Origin: Clostridiales bacterium
GTDB lineage: Bacteria > Bacillota > Clostridia > Oscillospirales > Oscillospiraceae
Assembly: GCA_004551945.1 (NCBI GenBank)
Contig: SFPN01000004.1
Span: 21,545-85,544, forward strand
DNA: 64,000 bases
Reading direction: 5' to 3'
Part shown: in pieces, positions 27,666 through 35,785 of the stretch
How positions within the stretch are numbered: the first letter of the stretch is position 1
Layout: each line of letters begins with the position of its first letter
Made by a program: the position numbers and the translations under genes
Notes under the pieces: generated by a model
Database searches by the model: none
The model's input: only the letters and a program-made list of their open reading frames with translations
What the model was told of the DNA's origin: nothing

Positions 27666-28733
27666 TTAAATCACTGTTTTGTTGGGACGGCGGCAGAGGA
27701 CGGATTCCATGCGGGCGGCAAACTGAGTCAGCCGGTCATCAATGCCCTCCATGGTGCGGGCAGAGCCCGGGTCGTTGGCTGTCTGCATCAGGCAGAAGCG
27801 CGGGGGCAGCATGACGGTTTTGTTCAGACACATGGCCCCCATAAGCTGCTGGGCCACCAGGTCGCTGCCGGAATAGCCGGAGACCACGATGCCGAACAGG
27901 TACTTGTCATACAGCTCGTGCTGATGGAGCAGGTTGGTCAGCCGGTTAAACAGGGCGGTGATGTTGGCGCTTACCGCGTCGTTATAATTGGGGCAGAGAA
28001 AGAGCATGGCGCTGCACTCAGCAATGGCGGGCAGAACCTCCTGGGAGATGACCCCGCCGTAAAAGCAGGTGTTGTGCTGGGCGAAATGGCGGCAGGCTTT
28101 GTAGGAGCAGCCCCGGCAGTCCTGAATGGTCCCGTTATGTAAGGAGACCTCCCGGTAGGAGATCGGCGCAGAAAGTCGGTTCATTACCTGGCGGCCCATC
28201 CACACGGTGTTGGAGTGCCGGTGCTCCGAGGCGTGGAGCATCAGGATTCTGGGATGGGGAAAGGTGGGGGGGACAAAGTCCGCCACCCGCCGGGCCAGAT
28301 CCCGGACCCGGTGAAAGTAGGTGGTCTCCCAGTTTAAGTGCATGCGCTGGGCCAGAATGTGCTGGTTGTACAGGGAGCCGGTGCCCTCCACCAGTGGCTT
28401 GCCGGGAAAGGCGCAGCCGGCCATGTTGGCGGCCATCACCAGGGTCTGGGCGGCCTGCTTGGTGTAAAGCTCGCCGCCGCCGTCCACCACCAGCCCGGCC
28501 ACGCTCCCCTCCAGACAGTCTGGCTCCTGCCGGAGATAGCGCACCAGGGTATAGAAGGAAGCATCCGGGCCGTAGGCGTCCATCCCCACGGCAAAGAGGA
28601 TGTGCCGGTCCCTGGCCTGAGTCAGGTCCTGGGCGGAGAGTTCCTCCACCGAGAGGTCTGCCAGGGCAAAGTCCAGCAGCCGCTCCAGCCGCTGGGTGGT
28701 TCCGGCGCGGATCACGGTCAGTTCCTGTTTCAT
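27666..28733 (-). CDS. Flavodoxin-fold NAD(P)H-dependent oxidoreductase-like protein
   Basis: A 355-residue protein, last of a three-gene minus-strand operon. The C-terminal half (about 162-345) looks like the NADPH-dependent FMN reductase/flavodoxin fold. It begins RILMLHASEHRHSNT, then has a Cys cluster DCRGCSYKACRHFAQHNTC (Cys 206, 209, 214, 223) reminiscent of iron-sulfur flavoproteins, and SAMLFLCPNYNDAVSANITALFNRL. The N-terminal half (about 45-160) has a weaker, similar alternation (ILFAVGMDAYGPDASFYTLVRYL) and may be a divergent second fold. ATG 28733 overlaps the stop of the upstream gene (ATGA), so the two are translationally coupled. Substrate unknown. Confidence 0.8.
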   Translation of the reverse strand: MKQELTVIRAGTTQRLERLLDFALADLSVEELSAQDLTQARDRHILFAVGMDAYGPDASFYTLVRYLRQEPDCLEGSVAGLVVDGGGELYTKQAAQTLVMAANMAGCAFPGKPLVEGTGSLYNQHILAQRMHLNWETTYFHRVRDLARRVADFVPPTFPHPRILMLHASEHRHSNTVWMGRQVMNRLSAPISYREVSLHNGTIQDCRGCSYKACRHFAQHNTCFYGGVISQEVLPAIAECSAMLFLCPNYNDAVSANITALFNRLTNLLHQHELYDKYLFGIVVSGYSGSDLVAQQLMGAMCLNKTVMLPPRFCLMQTANDPGSARTMEGIDDRLTQFAARMESVLCRRPNKTVI

Positions 28734-29971
28734 AGGCCCGCCAGCCCCCTCAGGCTCTGGTGGGTCCGGGCAAGCCGGTCCAGCAGAGCAGGGTTCAGTT
28801 CCTCCCTGGAGACTGCCAGTCCCCGGGGAGTAAAGCGGCTCCGGCAGCCAAAGTAGACGCCGTCCAGGGGAATTGCCCCAAAGTGGTCCTCTCCCCGCAG
28901 AAGCTGGAGAAGGGAAATGGCGGCAGAGGACAAGCCGGGGGCAATGTAGGGCTTAAAGCCCAGGTCCCGCACCCGGAGGTTGGCCCCCCGGGTCAGCTCC
29001 GTCAGGCGGAGGGAAAGGGCCTCGTCATATTCATCCCCCCGATGATTGGCCACCACCAATCCCTGTCCGTGGGGACCATAGACCCGGCCCTGGGTAAAGT
29101 CAACCCCTTCTTTCTCCGCAAAGTAGGCTGCCCGGGCGGCCATGACCCCCAGGCCGAAGCCCTGGACCTGCTCGGGAAGCAGGCCGTCAAAGTCGTAGGT
29201 TCCGTCCAGAGCCTGGTTGCTGCGGAGGAAGGCCGTCCGGGCCAGCAGATCCACCGGGTCGGAGATCTGGCAGAAGATGCCGGTAAAGCCCGTCTCCCGG
29301 GCTTGGGCAGCGTAGGGGGCAATGAGAGCTTGGTTTGCCTCCAGCTGGGCCATGCGCACATCAGAAACCCCGCTGTCCAGCCCGGGCACCCCCCGGGAGG
29401 CGGTGAAGGCCAGCAGGTCGCAGTCAAACAGGTTTTCCTGCGCGCAGATGGTGATTTTGGGCATAGAGGCGTCCGGAGAGAGGGGGAGAACCTGGTTCAG
29501 CTCCATCTCATACCGGGCGCACTGGGCCTGGTTGGGATCAAAGATAGAGACCTCCCGGACTTCCCGCCCTAAGAGCTTGAGCCCGGTGAGCACCGTGCCC
29601 CCCACATCACCCAGCCCCACAAGGGTAATTTTGAAGCCAGAGGTCTTGGGGATCTTTTGGGCCAGCAGCCAGGAGAGGGCCCGCTGAAAGGCCACGTTCA
29701 GCACGGTCGCCCCGTGCTCGGCAACAAAAGCGGCCAGTCCCTCGGGAACATCCACCGGGACCAGAGCCGTGCTTGGGGCAAGCTGGCAGAGCCCCTCCGG
29801 CTCATAGAGCTCCTCCAAGGCGCGGATGGCAAACCATCCTCTTGCGGTCATGGGGTCCCGGCGGACCAGAAAAACCAGGGGCGCCTGGGGACCCTCCATA
29901 ACCTGGGCATCCGGGGGAAACAGGGGTTCCTCCCCGCACAGGCAGAAGCCGTTCCAATATTTAAACTTCAT
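28730..29971 (-). CDS. Rossmann-fold malate/lactate-dehydrogenase-like protein
   Basis: A 413-residue protein, middle gene of the three-gene operon. A central NAD-binding Rossmann motif is clear in FKITLVGLGDVGGTVLTGLKLLG, followed by an acidic strand end (VSIFDPNQAQ) as in lactate/malate dehydrogenases. The N-terminal ~100 residues are family-unlike and begin with a CLCGEEP string. The classic LDH active-site signature is not obvious, so enzymatic activity is uncertain. The ATG lies inside the last codons of the 1545-residue gene upstream (11-base overlap), with AAAGGAGG as ribosome site. I infer it acts with that protein. Confidence 0.78.
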   Translation of the reverse strand: MKFKYWNGFCLCGEEPLFPPDAQVMEGPQAPLVFLVRRDPMTARGWFAIRALEELYEPEGLCQLAPSTALVPVDVPEGLAAFVAEHGATVLNVAFQRALSWLLAQKIPKTSGFKITLVGLGDVGGTVLTGLKLLGREVREVSIFDPNQAQCARYEMELNQVLPLSPDASMPKITICAQENLFDCDLLAFTASRGVPGLDSGVSDVRMAQLEANQALIAPYAAQARETGFTGIFCQISDPVDLLARTAFLRSNQALDGTYDFDGLLPEQVQGFGLGVMAARAAYFAEKEGVDFTQGRVYGPHGQGLVVANHRGDEYDEALSLRLTELTRGANLRVRDLGFKPYIAPGLSSAAISLLQLLRGEDHFGAIPLDGVYFGCRSRFTPRGLAVSREELNPALLDRLARTHQSLRGLAGL

Positions 29972-32900
29972 AATGGGCCTCCTTTGGGCAGATGCGGGAA
30001 GCTTGGGCCAGATCGTCCTCTAGATAGGCGGAGGGCGGCAGAGAGAAATCATACTGCATACTGGCCCCCTTGTCCGGCAGCCGCGGCTGGTGCACCGCCT
30101 GTCCCAGGCGGCCCAGGGTCAGGGCGGTGTTGTAGATGTTCTGGTGCTCCTGCTCCAGCGCCCTGAGAATGTCATAGGCGTTTTCCAGGGCGGTCCGGGA
30201 CAGGTCTCGGATGCCCGCCTCTGTAGCGTCGGCCAGGAAATTGGGATAGAAGTAGGGGAGAATCAGATTGATGGAGGGCAACATATGCTCCCGCGTGGTC
30301 CGGCCGCCGATGCTGTCGCCCCCCAGGAAGGGATAGAGCAGGCTCTCCGTCATCCAGTAGTGGAGGTTTGGGATAAAGTACTCGCAGTCCACCTTCCGCC
30401 CCTGAACGTACATCAGGTCCCGTCCGTAGCCGGACATCACCGCCACAATCAGCCGCTGGGTGGCCAGTCCCTCCTCCTTCAGCAGGTGGTCCAGCTTTTC
30501 GATGCGGTATCCCTTGTGGAGCAGATCGTCCACCAGGATCACCGGCCGGCGGAAGGATTTCAGGGTTCGGATCTGGCTGCGCAGGGGAGAGTAACCGGGG
30601 TACTCCACCACCTCAAAGCTCTGGATATCCGGGTGGAAGCACTTTTCCACCCGAAGGGTCTTGGTGACCGTGTTGGGGACGATTTCGTCGGCCAGAATCT
30701 TGCCGTAGGGCACGCACATATAGGGGCCCAGCTTCCGCTGGCCGGGAGGGACGTCCTGCACGCCGTTGAGCTGCTGCACCCGTTCCATCAGGGATTGGTT
30801 GAGCATCTCCGAGTCAAAGCACAGCAGAAGCTTTCCGGGGAAGAGCCGGGTGAGAGCGGCCCGAAGCTTGGGCCGGGTGCGGGCGGTGACATCCTTGATC
30901 CCGTCGCTGTCCTGGTGGGGCTTTTTGATCCGCAGGAGCAGGTCCTGGAGCAGGATCACCGGGGAGCGCATATCCACGCAGAACACGTCACCCTGCCCCA
31001 GAATGGGGAGAAAGCCCAGCTGATCCAGGGCATAGCGCAGGGCGGTGTCCTCCGGGGCGCAGCGGCACAGGGCATAGGTGTGGTCCCCCTCCAGGCTGCG
31101 GGCCAGCAGCTCATTGAGCAGCAGCCGGCAGGTGGCGGGGGCCTGATCGGGAGGACAGTCCGGAACCACCCGGTCCACCATGAGGATGCGGCCGGAGGTG
31201 TGCCGGCGCACATAGTTGGCGCTTTCCAGGGAGGGCAGGGCGGCATAGAGATCCGCGCTGCGCAGAGTGTGGCCCACCGTCCAGCCCAGCAGAGTGTCAG
31301 ACCGGCGGCGGAGCACCGAGCCCTGGGCCTGGCTGTGCTGGCGGAGCAACTGGTTCATTTCCAGGGGGAGGTCGCCCCCGGCGCTGCGGTAGGTCTGGAA
31401 GTTCAGGTCCTGCCGCCGCAGGACATTCTTACGCTCCGGAGAGCGGACATAAAGCCCGTAAGCATAGATGAAGGACTGGACCACCGGGTCTACCAGCATG
31501 GAGATATCCAGGTCCTGGTCCACATAGTCCCGAATCCGGGTGGAGCTCACCGACTCAAAGAAGGCCGGCAGGCGGAGGAGCTTCAGATCCCCGTGAATCA
31601 GGTCCGACAGGGGGACCGCGGCGTTTTCCTCGTCGTGGTCCCGGAAGAACACGATGTGGTTGTATTCGGCCGCGCTGCCGGGCTCTTCGCTGCGGTAGGC
31701 AGAGGCGTTGCGGATCACGTCGCTGCCCGCCACCAGGTAGAGCGTCTGATCTGCCAGCAGCTGCCGCAGCCGGGCCAGATCCTGGGGATTGGCGATGTTC
31801 ACGGGAATTTCGTCGGGGAAGAGATAAGTGTCCCACTGGTCTGCCACCGACATGCTGACAATCTGCCGCCGCAGGAGCTTGGCCAGGGTGCGCTTGCTCC
31901 AGGAAAACTCATCCACCGCCAGGTAGACCTCAAAGCCCAGGGCACGGATCTCCTCCACGATGCGCTTGTGGCCCACGGAGAAGGGGTCAAAGGTGCCGGG
32001 GAAAAAGGCAGCGGGCTTGGGGGCGGGGAAGGCGAAGTCTCCCCGCTGCACCTCCCAGCGCACCAGGAAGCGGTACAGGTGGTTGAGCATGGCGGCCCGG
32101 TTAAAGAAGGTGAGGGTTCCGTCCCGGGGCTCGGACAAAATAGTCAGCAGCTTCTTGTGCATCCGCAGGAAGAAGCGATGCTTCTGCTCATCAGACAGAT
32201 CCTCCCGGCTGAACACGTCCCGGCACAGCACCGCCAGGGCGGTCTGGTGGATCACCTCGTCGTAATGGCTGATGCCGGTGAGGAGAAGCCCCAGAACCCA
32301 GTCCGCCACCGGGGACTGAGGGGGCAGGGCGCAGAGCAGCTGCCCCAAAGCAGCCAGGGCGGCGCAGGCGGAGCGGACGGAACCGCTGCGCACCAGGTTT
32401 TCCAGGTACTCCACCGCCTCCCGCAGCTCCTTGTCCGGCAGCATGCACAGGATGGGACCGGCGTAGCGGGGGATAAACCGGGCCACCTGCTCCTGGCCGC
32501 TTTCCAGCTCCCGGAGCAGGTCGATGGCGATTTCGTTGATCTGGGTGACGGTAAGAGAGCGGCACAGCCGGGTGAGCTGCTCTCCGGCGTACTCCCGCAC
32601 CGGCAGGTGCTCGCTGACAGACAGCAGGTTGGAAAGGTGCATGGCCGTGTGGAAAGCGGTGTCCGGATCGTCCTGGGCATGGCTGCACAGCAGGTCAATC
32701 TGCACCAGCTTCACCGTCCAGTGGATAGCGTTTTTCAGGTTGCTCAGGTAGAGGTCGGAGACCTCCTCCGGGCTGATGGCCTGGACCGGCTGCCCCAGGG
32801 TCCGGCAGCGCAGGCAGTCCAGCACCAGGCGGTTTTCTCCCTCCGCCGGGCGGCAGCCGTACACCTGCGCTTGGATGAGAGGCGCGGCCTCCGGCCGGCC

Positions 32901-34598
32901 CTTTGCCAGGCCCTCCAGGCAGCGCAGGACAGAAATCTGAAGCCGGATCTCCCCGTCCTCCCGGAGCATGCGCCCCAGGGCGGCGATGGTGGGGGACAGG
33001 TCCTCCTCCGGCAGATAATCGGGCGGCACCCGCCCCAGGGCGTCGGCCAGCTGGAACCGGTCCTCTCCCTCTGCCTGCCGCAGCCGCCGGAGCAGGGGCT
33101 CCAGGAAGGGCTGGGACTCCCGCTTGTCACAGTGGGCGAACAGGCTGCCGCAGATCACCTTTAAGGAGTTGGAAATCCGCTGGGCGTGCTTGGCGGTGAT
33201 TTTACGGTCCGGGCAGAGGCACTGCTGAATGGTCTGCTCCCACAGGGCCACCGCCTCGTCCAGCAGAGCCATCATGGTGGGGATCATGGTGTCCTGCCTG
33301 GCGTTCACCGGCCGCTCCTTCCGGTACTTGGGGCCGCTGTTGGCCAGGATCTGGCCCATCAGCTGCCCGGCCTTCCGGCGCACGTCCCCGTCCGGGTGCA
33401 TGAGCAGCTCATAGAGCAGGGCCAGAGTCTTTTTCTTGTTGGCGGTGGAGAGGTAGGTGCTGTACTCCTCCAGCAGGTGCAGATAGGTGCGGATGCTTTG
33501 CAGGCTCTTTTCCGTCTTAGCCTGCTCCAGCAGCTGCTCGAAGGTGGCGTCGGTGCTCACCATGTTCATCAGGCGGATGGAGTTTGCCAGGGTCATGTTC
33601 CGCAGGCCCTGGAGGGCCCCCTGAGCAGAGAGCAGGGAGGGGTCGGTGGTGTCCGGCTCTTCCAGGGCATGGCAGGCCAGGTCGGGGGAGACCCCCAGGG
33701 AGCGGAGGTAGGTCTCAAAATCCCGGAGCTTGCAGTACACTGTCTGGTACCGGCGCTGCTTTTCCGGGGTCATGTTGTAGAGCTTGGAAAACACCAGGTC
33801 CCGGGCCTGGGCCAGGGAGTAGATGGCCATGTGTTCCTTCCCGTCCTCCCCCCGGCTGCCCCGCACCCGGAAGTCGGCGTAAATCAGCAGGAGGGATTCG
33901 ATGGACAGGTTCTCAAACTCCAGGTCCCAGGTGGAGTGGTTGGCGGAGATAGCGCCGATGTCCTCCAGGTCCAGCTGACTGAACCACTGCCAGGTGTAAT
34001 AGTAGTGGAGATAGGGAATCCGCTGGGCATCCTCTCCCCGGCAGCCGAACTTTCCGATGTCATGGCACAGAGAGGCAGCGCTGACCAGGGGAAGGTCTAC
34101 CGGCAGGCCCGCCTGGGCGGCCAGCATACCGGTGTGCAGGGCCACGTTGTGCACCCCGATGGTGTGGGAGGCCGGGTCAAAGGGCATGATCTCCCGGCCG
34201 ATGCGCAGCAGGGCCAGCAGATGGGAATCGGCCACTGCGGCGGCAAACCGCGGGTACCGGTCCTCCACCCGACTGCCGGAGAGGGAAGACGGGTCCAGAG
34301 GAATCAGGTCCAGCAGGGGGTCGAAGGGCTCTTCCTTCCGGGCCAAAACCTCCTCCAATGCAGCCAGATACGCAGCCTGGTCCCGGGTAAGGGGGGCTGC
34401 GCCGTGGCCGGAGGCCTCGTCGGGAAACAGGTTGTCGGACAAACGGACATAGAGGGTGTTCAGCCACTGGAGAGGCTGGGACAGCTCAGGACGGCAGAGG
34501 GCCAGCACCTGCTGGCAGAGACCGTCGCTGTGGGCGGACAGCGCGCCCGGCGAGGGCGGGCCGCCGGAAGGGCGCAGGTCAGAATTGGATGTAAGCAT
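29961..34598 (-). CDS. Giant multidomain protein: HD - helical repeats - NadD-like nucleotidyltransferase - GNAT-like - PRTase-like
   Basis: A 1545-residue cytoplasmic protein without signal peptide. Residues about 145-245 resemble an HD phosphohydrolase (HNVALHTGML, SLCHDIGKFG with His-Asp 179-180, NHSTWD, a later Asp). Residues about 330-850 are helix-rich and suggest HEAT/ARM-type repeats. Residues about 861-1050 are a nucleotidyltransferase of the NadD/CoaD class, with AAFFPGTFDPFSVGHKRI and ESVSSTRIRDYV. Residues about 1095-1210 have a GNAT-like pattern ending ALDQLGFLPI. Residues about 1290-1440 contain a PRPP-loop-like RPVILVDDLLHKGYR. ATG 34598 follows GGGGAGG. The HD and nucleotidyltransferase calls are firm; the repeat, GNAT and PRTase calls are inference. 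Its substrate is unknown. Confidence 0.85.
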   Translation of the reverse strand: MLTSNSDLRPSGGPPSPGALSAHSDGLCQQVLALCRPELSQPLQWLNTLYVRLSDNLFPDEASGHGAAPLTRDQAAYLAALEEVLARKEEPFDPLLDLIPLDPSSLSGSRVEDRYPRFAAAVADSHLLALLRIGREIMPFDPASHTIGVHNVALHTGMLAAQAGLPVDLPLVSAASLCHDIGKFGCRGEDAQRIPYLHYYYTWQWFSQLDLEDIGAISANHSTWDLEFENLSIESLLLIYADFRVRGSRGEDGKEHMAIYSLAQARDLVFSKLYNMTPEKQRRYQTVYCKLRDFETYLRSLGVSPDLACHALEEPDTTDPSLLSAQGALQGLRNMTLANSIRLMNMVSTDATFEQLLEQAKTEKSLQSIRTYLHLLEEYSTYLSTANKKKTLALLYELLMHPDGDVRRKAGQLMGQILANSGPKYRKERPVNARQDTMIPTMMALLDEAVALWEQTIQQCLCPDRKITAKHAQRISNSLKVICGSLFAHCDKRESQPFLEPLLRRLRQAEGEDRFQLADALGRVPPDYLPEEDLSPTIAALGRMLREDGEIRLQISVLRCLEGLAKGRPEAAPLIQAQVYGCRPAEGENRLVLDCLRCRTLGQPVQAISPEEVSDLYLSNLKNAIHWTVKLVQIDLLCSHAQDDPDTAFHTAMHLSNLLSVSEHLPVREYAGEQLTRLCRSLTVTQINEIAIDLLRELESGQEQVARFIPRYAGPILCMLPDKELREAVEYLENLVRSGSVRSACAALAALGQLLCALPPQSPVADWVLGLLLTGISHYDEVIHQTALAVLCRDVFSREDLSDEQKHRFFLRMHKKLLTILSEPRDGTLTFFNRAAMLNHLYRFLVRWEVQRGDFAFPAPKPAAFFPGTFDPFSVGHKRIVEEIRALGFEVYLAVDEFSWSKRTLAKLLRRQIVSMSVADQWDTYLFPDEIPVNIANPQDLARLRQLLADQTLYLVAGSDVIRNASAYRSEEPGSAAEYNHIVFFRDHDEENAAVPLSDLIHGDLKLLRLPAFFESVSSTRIRDYVDQDLDISMLVDPVVQSFIYAYGLYVRSPERKNVLRRQDLNFQTYRSAGGDLPLEMNQLLRQHSQAQGSVLRRRSDTLLGWTVGHTLRSADLYAALPSLESANYVRRHTSGRILMVDRVVPDCPPDQAPATCRLLLNELLARSLEGDHTYALCRCAPEDTALRYALDQLGFLPILGQGDVFCVDMRSPVILLQDLLLRIKKPHQDSDGIKDVTARTRPKLRAALTRLFPGKLLLCFDSEMLNQSLMERVQQLNGVQDVPPGQRKLGPYMCVPYGKILADEIVPNTVTKTLRVEKCFHPDIQSFEVVEYPGYSPLRSQIRTLKSFRRPVILVDDLLHKGYRIEKLDHLLKEEGLATQRLIVAVMSGYGRDLMYVQGRKVDCEYFIPNLHYWMTESLLYPFLGGDSIGGRTTREHMLPSINLILPYFYPNFLADATEAGIRDLSRTALENAYDILRALEQEHQNIYNTALTLGRLGQAVHQPRLPDKGASMQYDFSLPPSAYLEDDLAQASRICPKEAHYEV

Positions 34599-34653
34599 CG
34601 TTCATACCTCCCCGGATTTCCGCAGCGCACAGCGGAAACATAAGATATGGGCC

Positions 34654-34659
34654 ATTGTA
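34654..34659 (-). promoter_or_regulatory. Candidate -10 element for the giant-protein operon
   Basis: TACAAT on the minus strand lies about 56 bases upstream of ATG 34598. The hexamer 17 bases upstream (TTTCGT) is a weak -35, so the promoter may need an activator. The AT-rich stretch 34660-34840 holds no gene that I recognise. Confidence 0.35.
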
Positions 34660-34847
34660 GCACGCACCGGCAAAAAACGAAAGATAAAAATAACTTTCTT
34701 GCAACTTTTTCTCGAAATTAAAGAAAAACGCTTCTGAAAGAAATTGTTTCCGCAGAAAACAAATCATTTTCCTGCAAAATGAGATCCTTGGGAATGGCGC
34801 CATTTCTAAAGAAACGGTGAAACAATCTTAAGCTTCTCTTAAGTCCG

Positions 34848-34876
34848 TTGACAGGAAAAAAACGGGCGGCTATCAT
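34848..34876 (+). promoter_or_regulatory. SigA-type promoter upstream of the Bce module
   Basis: TTGACA (34848-34853), 17 bases, TATCAT (34871-34876). It would give a leader of about 135 bases before the ABC ATPase gene. Confidence 0.7.
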
Positions 34877-34886
34877 GCTTTTAACA

Positions 34887-34903
34887 GGCGGGAGCCTCCC
34901 GCC
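34887..34903. other. GC-rich palindrome in the Bce leader
   Basis: GGCGGGAG and CTCCCGCC are mirrored around one base directly downstream of the promoter at 34848. It could be an operator or a short RNA hairpin. No T-run follows, so it is not a terminator. Confidence 0.5.
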
Positions 34904-34919
34904 CCATTCCTTTCAAAAC

Positions 34920-34946
34920 TGTAAGGTTTCCCCCGCAAATGTAAGG
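34920..34946 (+). promoter_or_regulatory. Tandem TGTAAGG boxes, possible response-regulator site
   Basis: TGTAAGG occurs at 34920-34926 and 34940-34946, 20 bases apart on the same face of the helix, upstream of a TATGAT at 34979-34984. Spaced direct repeats ahead of a weak promoter are typical for OmpR-class activators; the regulator encoded at 39543 is the natural candidate. Confidence 0.4.
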
Positions 34947-35017
34947 AAAACCGATGGCGGAGAAAGGCCCATCCGCGCTATGATTGCGGTGTAATCCAAT
35001 GATCCGGAGGGATAGCG

Positions 35018-35785
35018 ATGACACTGCTTGAAGTGAAACAATTAAAGAAAACCTACACCACCCGCCTGGGGGGCCACATGGTGCCCGCCCTGACCAACGT
35101 GAACTTTTCCGTGGAGCAGGGGGAGTACCTGGCCATCATGGGGGAGTCCGGCTCCGGCAAGACCACCCTGCTGAATATCGTGGCCTCCATGGACCAGCCC
35201 ACCAGCGGCCAGGTACTTCTGGAGGGGAAGGATCTGGGGCAGATCAGAGAAAAGGACCTGGCGGCCTTCCGCCGGGATAACCTGGGCTTTGTCTTTCAGG
35301 ACTTTAACCTGCTGGACACCTTCTCCCTGCGGGACAATATCCTTCTGCCCCTGGTCCTGTCCGGGATGGCCTACGGAGAGATGACCAAGCGCCTGACGCC
35401 CCTGGCGAAGAAGCTGGGGATCGGGGACATTCTGGACAAATACCCCTACGAGGTCTCCGGCGGGCAGAAGCAGCGGGCCGCCGTTGCCCGGGCCTGCATC
35501 ACCCAGCCCCGGCTTTTGCTGGCGGACGAGCCCACCGGCGCCCTGGACTCCCGGTCCTCGGACCAGCTGCTGGACCTGTTCGGCCAGCTGAACCGGGAGG
35601 GGCAGACCATCCTCATGGTGACCCACTCCGCCAAAGCGGCCAGTCGGGCCGGCCGGGTGCTGTTTATCAAGGACGGGGAGGTCTACCACCAGCTCTACCG
35701 GGGGGACCGGACCAGCGAGGCCATGTTCGCCCAGATTGCAGATACCTTAACCGCCCTGGCCGCGGGAGGTGAGGACCGTGGGTAA
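35018..35785 (+). CDS. Bce-type ABC transporter ATP-binding protein
   Basis: ATPase of a BceAB-type peptide-resistance transporter, 255 residues. Walker A is GESGSGKTTL, Q-loop FVFQDFNLLDTFS, signature YEVSGGQKQRAAVARA, Walker B LLLADEPTGALD, and the H-loop lies in MVTHSAKAAS. The FQDFNLLDTFSLRDNILLPLVL stretch is characteristic of the BceA/MacB class. GGAGGGATAGCG precedes ATG 35018. The gene overlaps or abuts the permease start, and a cognate two-component system lies 4 kb downstream in the same direction. Such transporters protect against bacitracin, nisin and related peptides; the substrate here is not known. Confidence 0.93.
   Translation: MTLLEVKQLKKTYTTRLGGHMVPALTNVNFSVEQGEYLAIMGESGSGKTTLLNIVASMDQPTSGQVLLEGKDLGQIREKDLAAFRRDNLGFVFQDFNLLDTFSLRDNILLPLVLSGMAYGEMTKRLTPLAKKLGIGDILDKYPYEVSGGQKQRAAVARACITQPRLLLADEPTGALDSRSSDQLLDLFGQLNREGQTILMVTHSAKAASRAGRVLFIKDGEVYHQLYRGDRTSEAMFAQIADTLTALAAGGEDRG

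Noticed and set aside
30090..33164. A roughly 1000-codon plus-strand frame opposite the giant protein gene
   Set aside because: Composition is rich in Gln, His, Gly and Val as expected for antisense translation, with no domain signature. The minus-strand frame has clear HD and nucleotidyltransferase motifs.
34579..34605. Eight-codon frame starting at an ATG just before the giant gene (MNDAYIQF)
   Set aside because: Its ATG is one base from the Shine-Dalgarno site, too close to be used, and it ends within the true gene; I see no leader-peptide logic.
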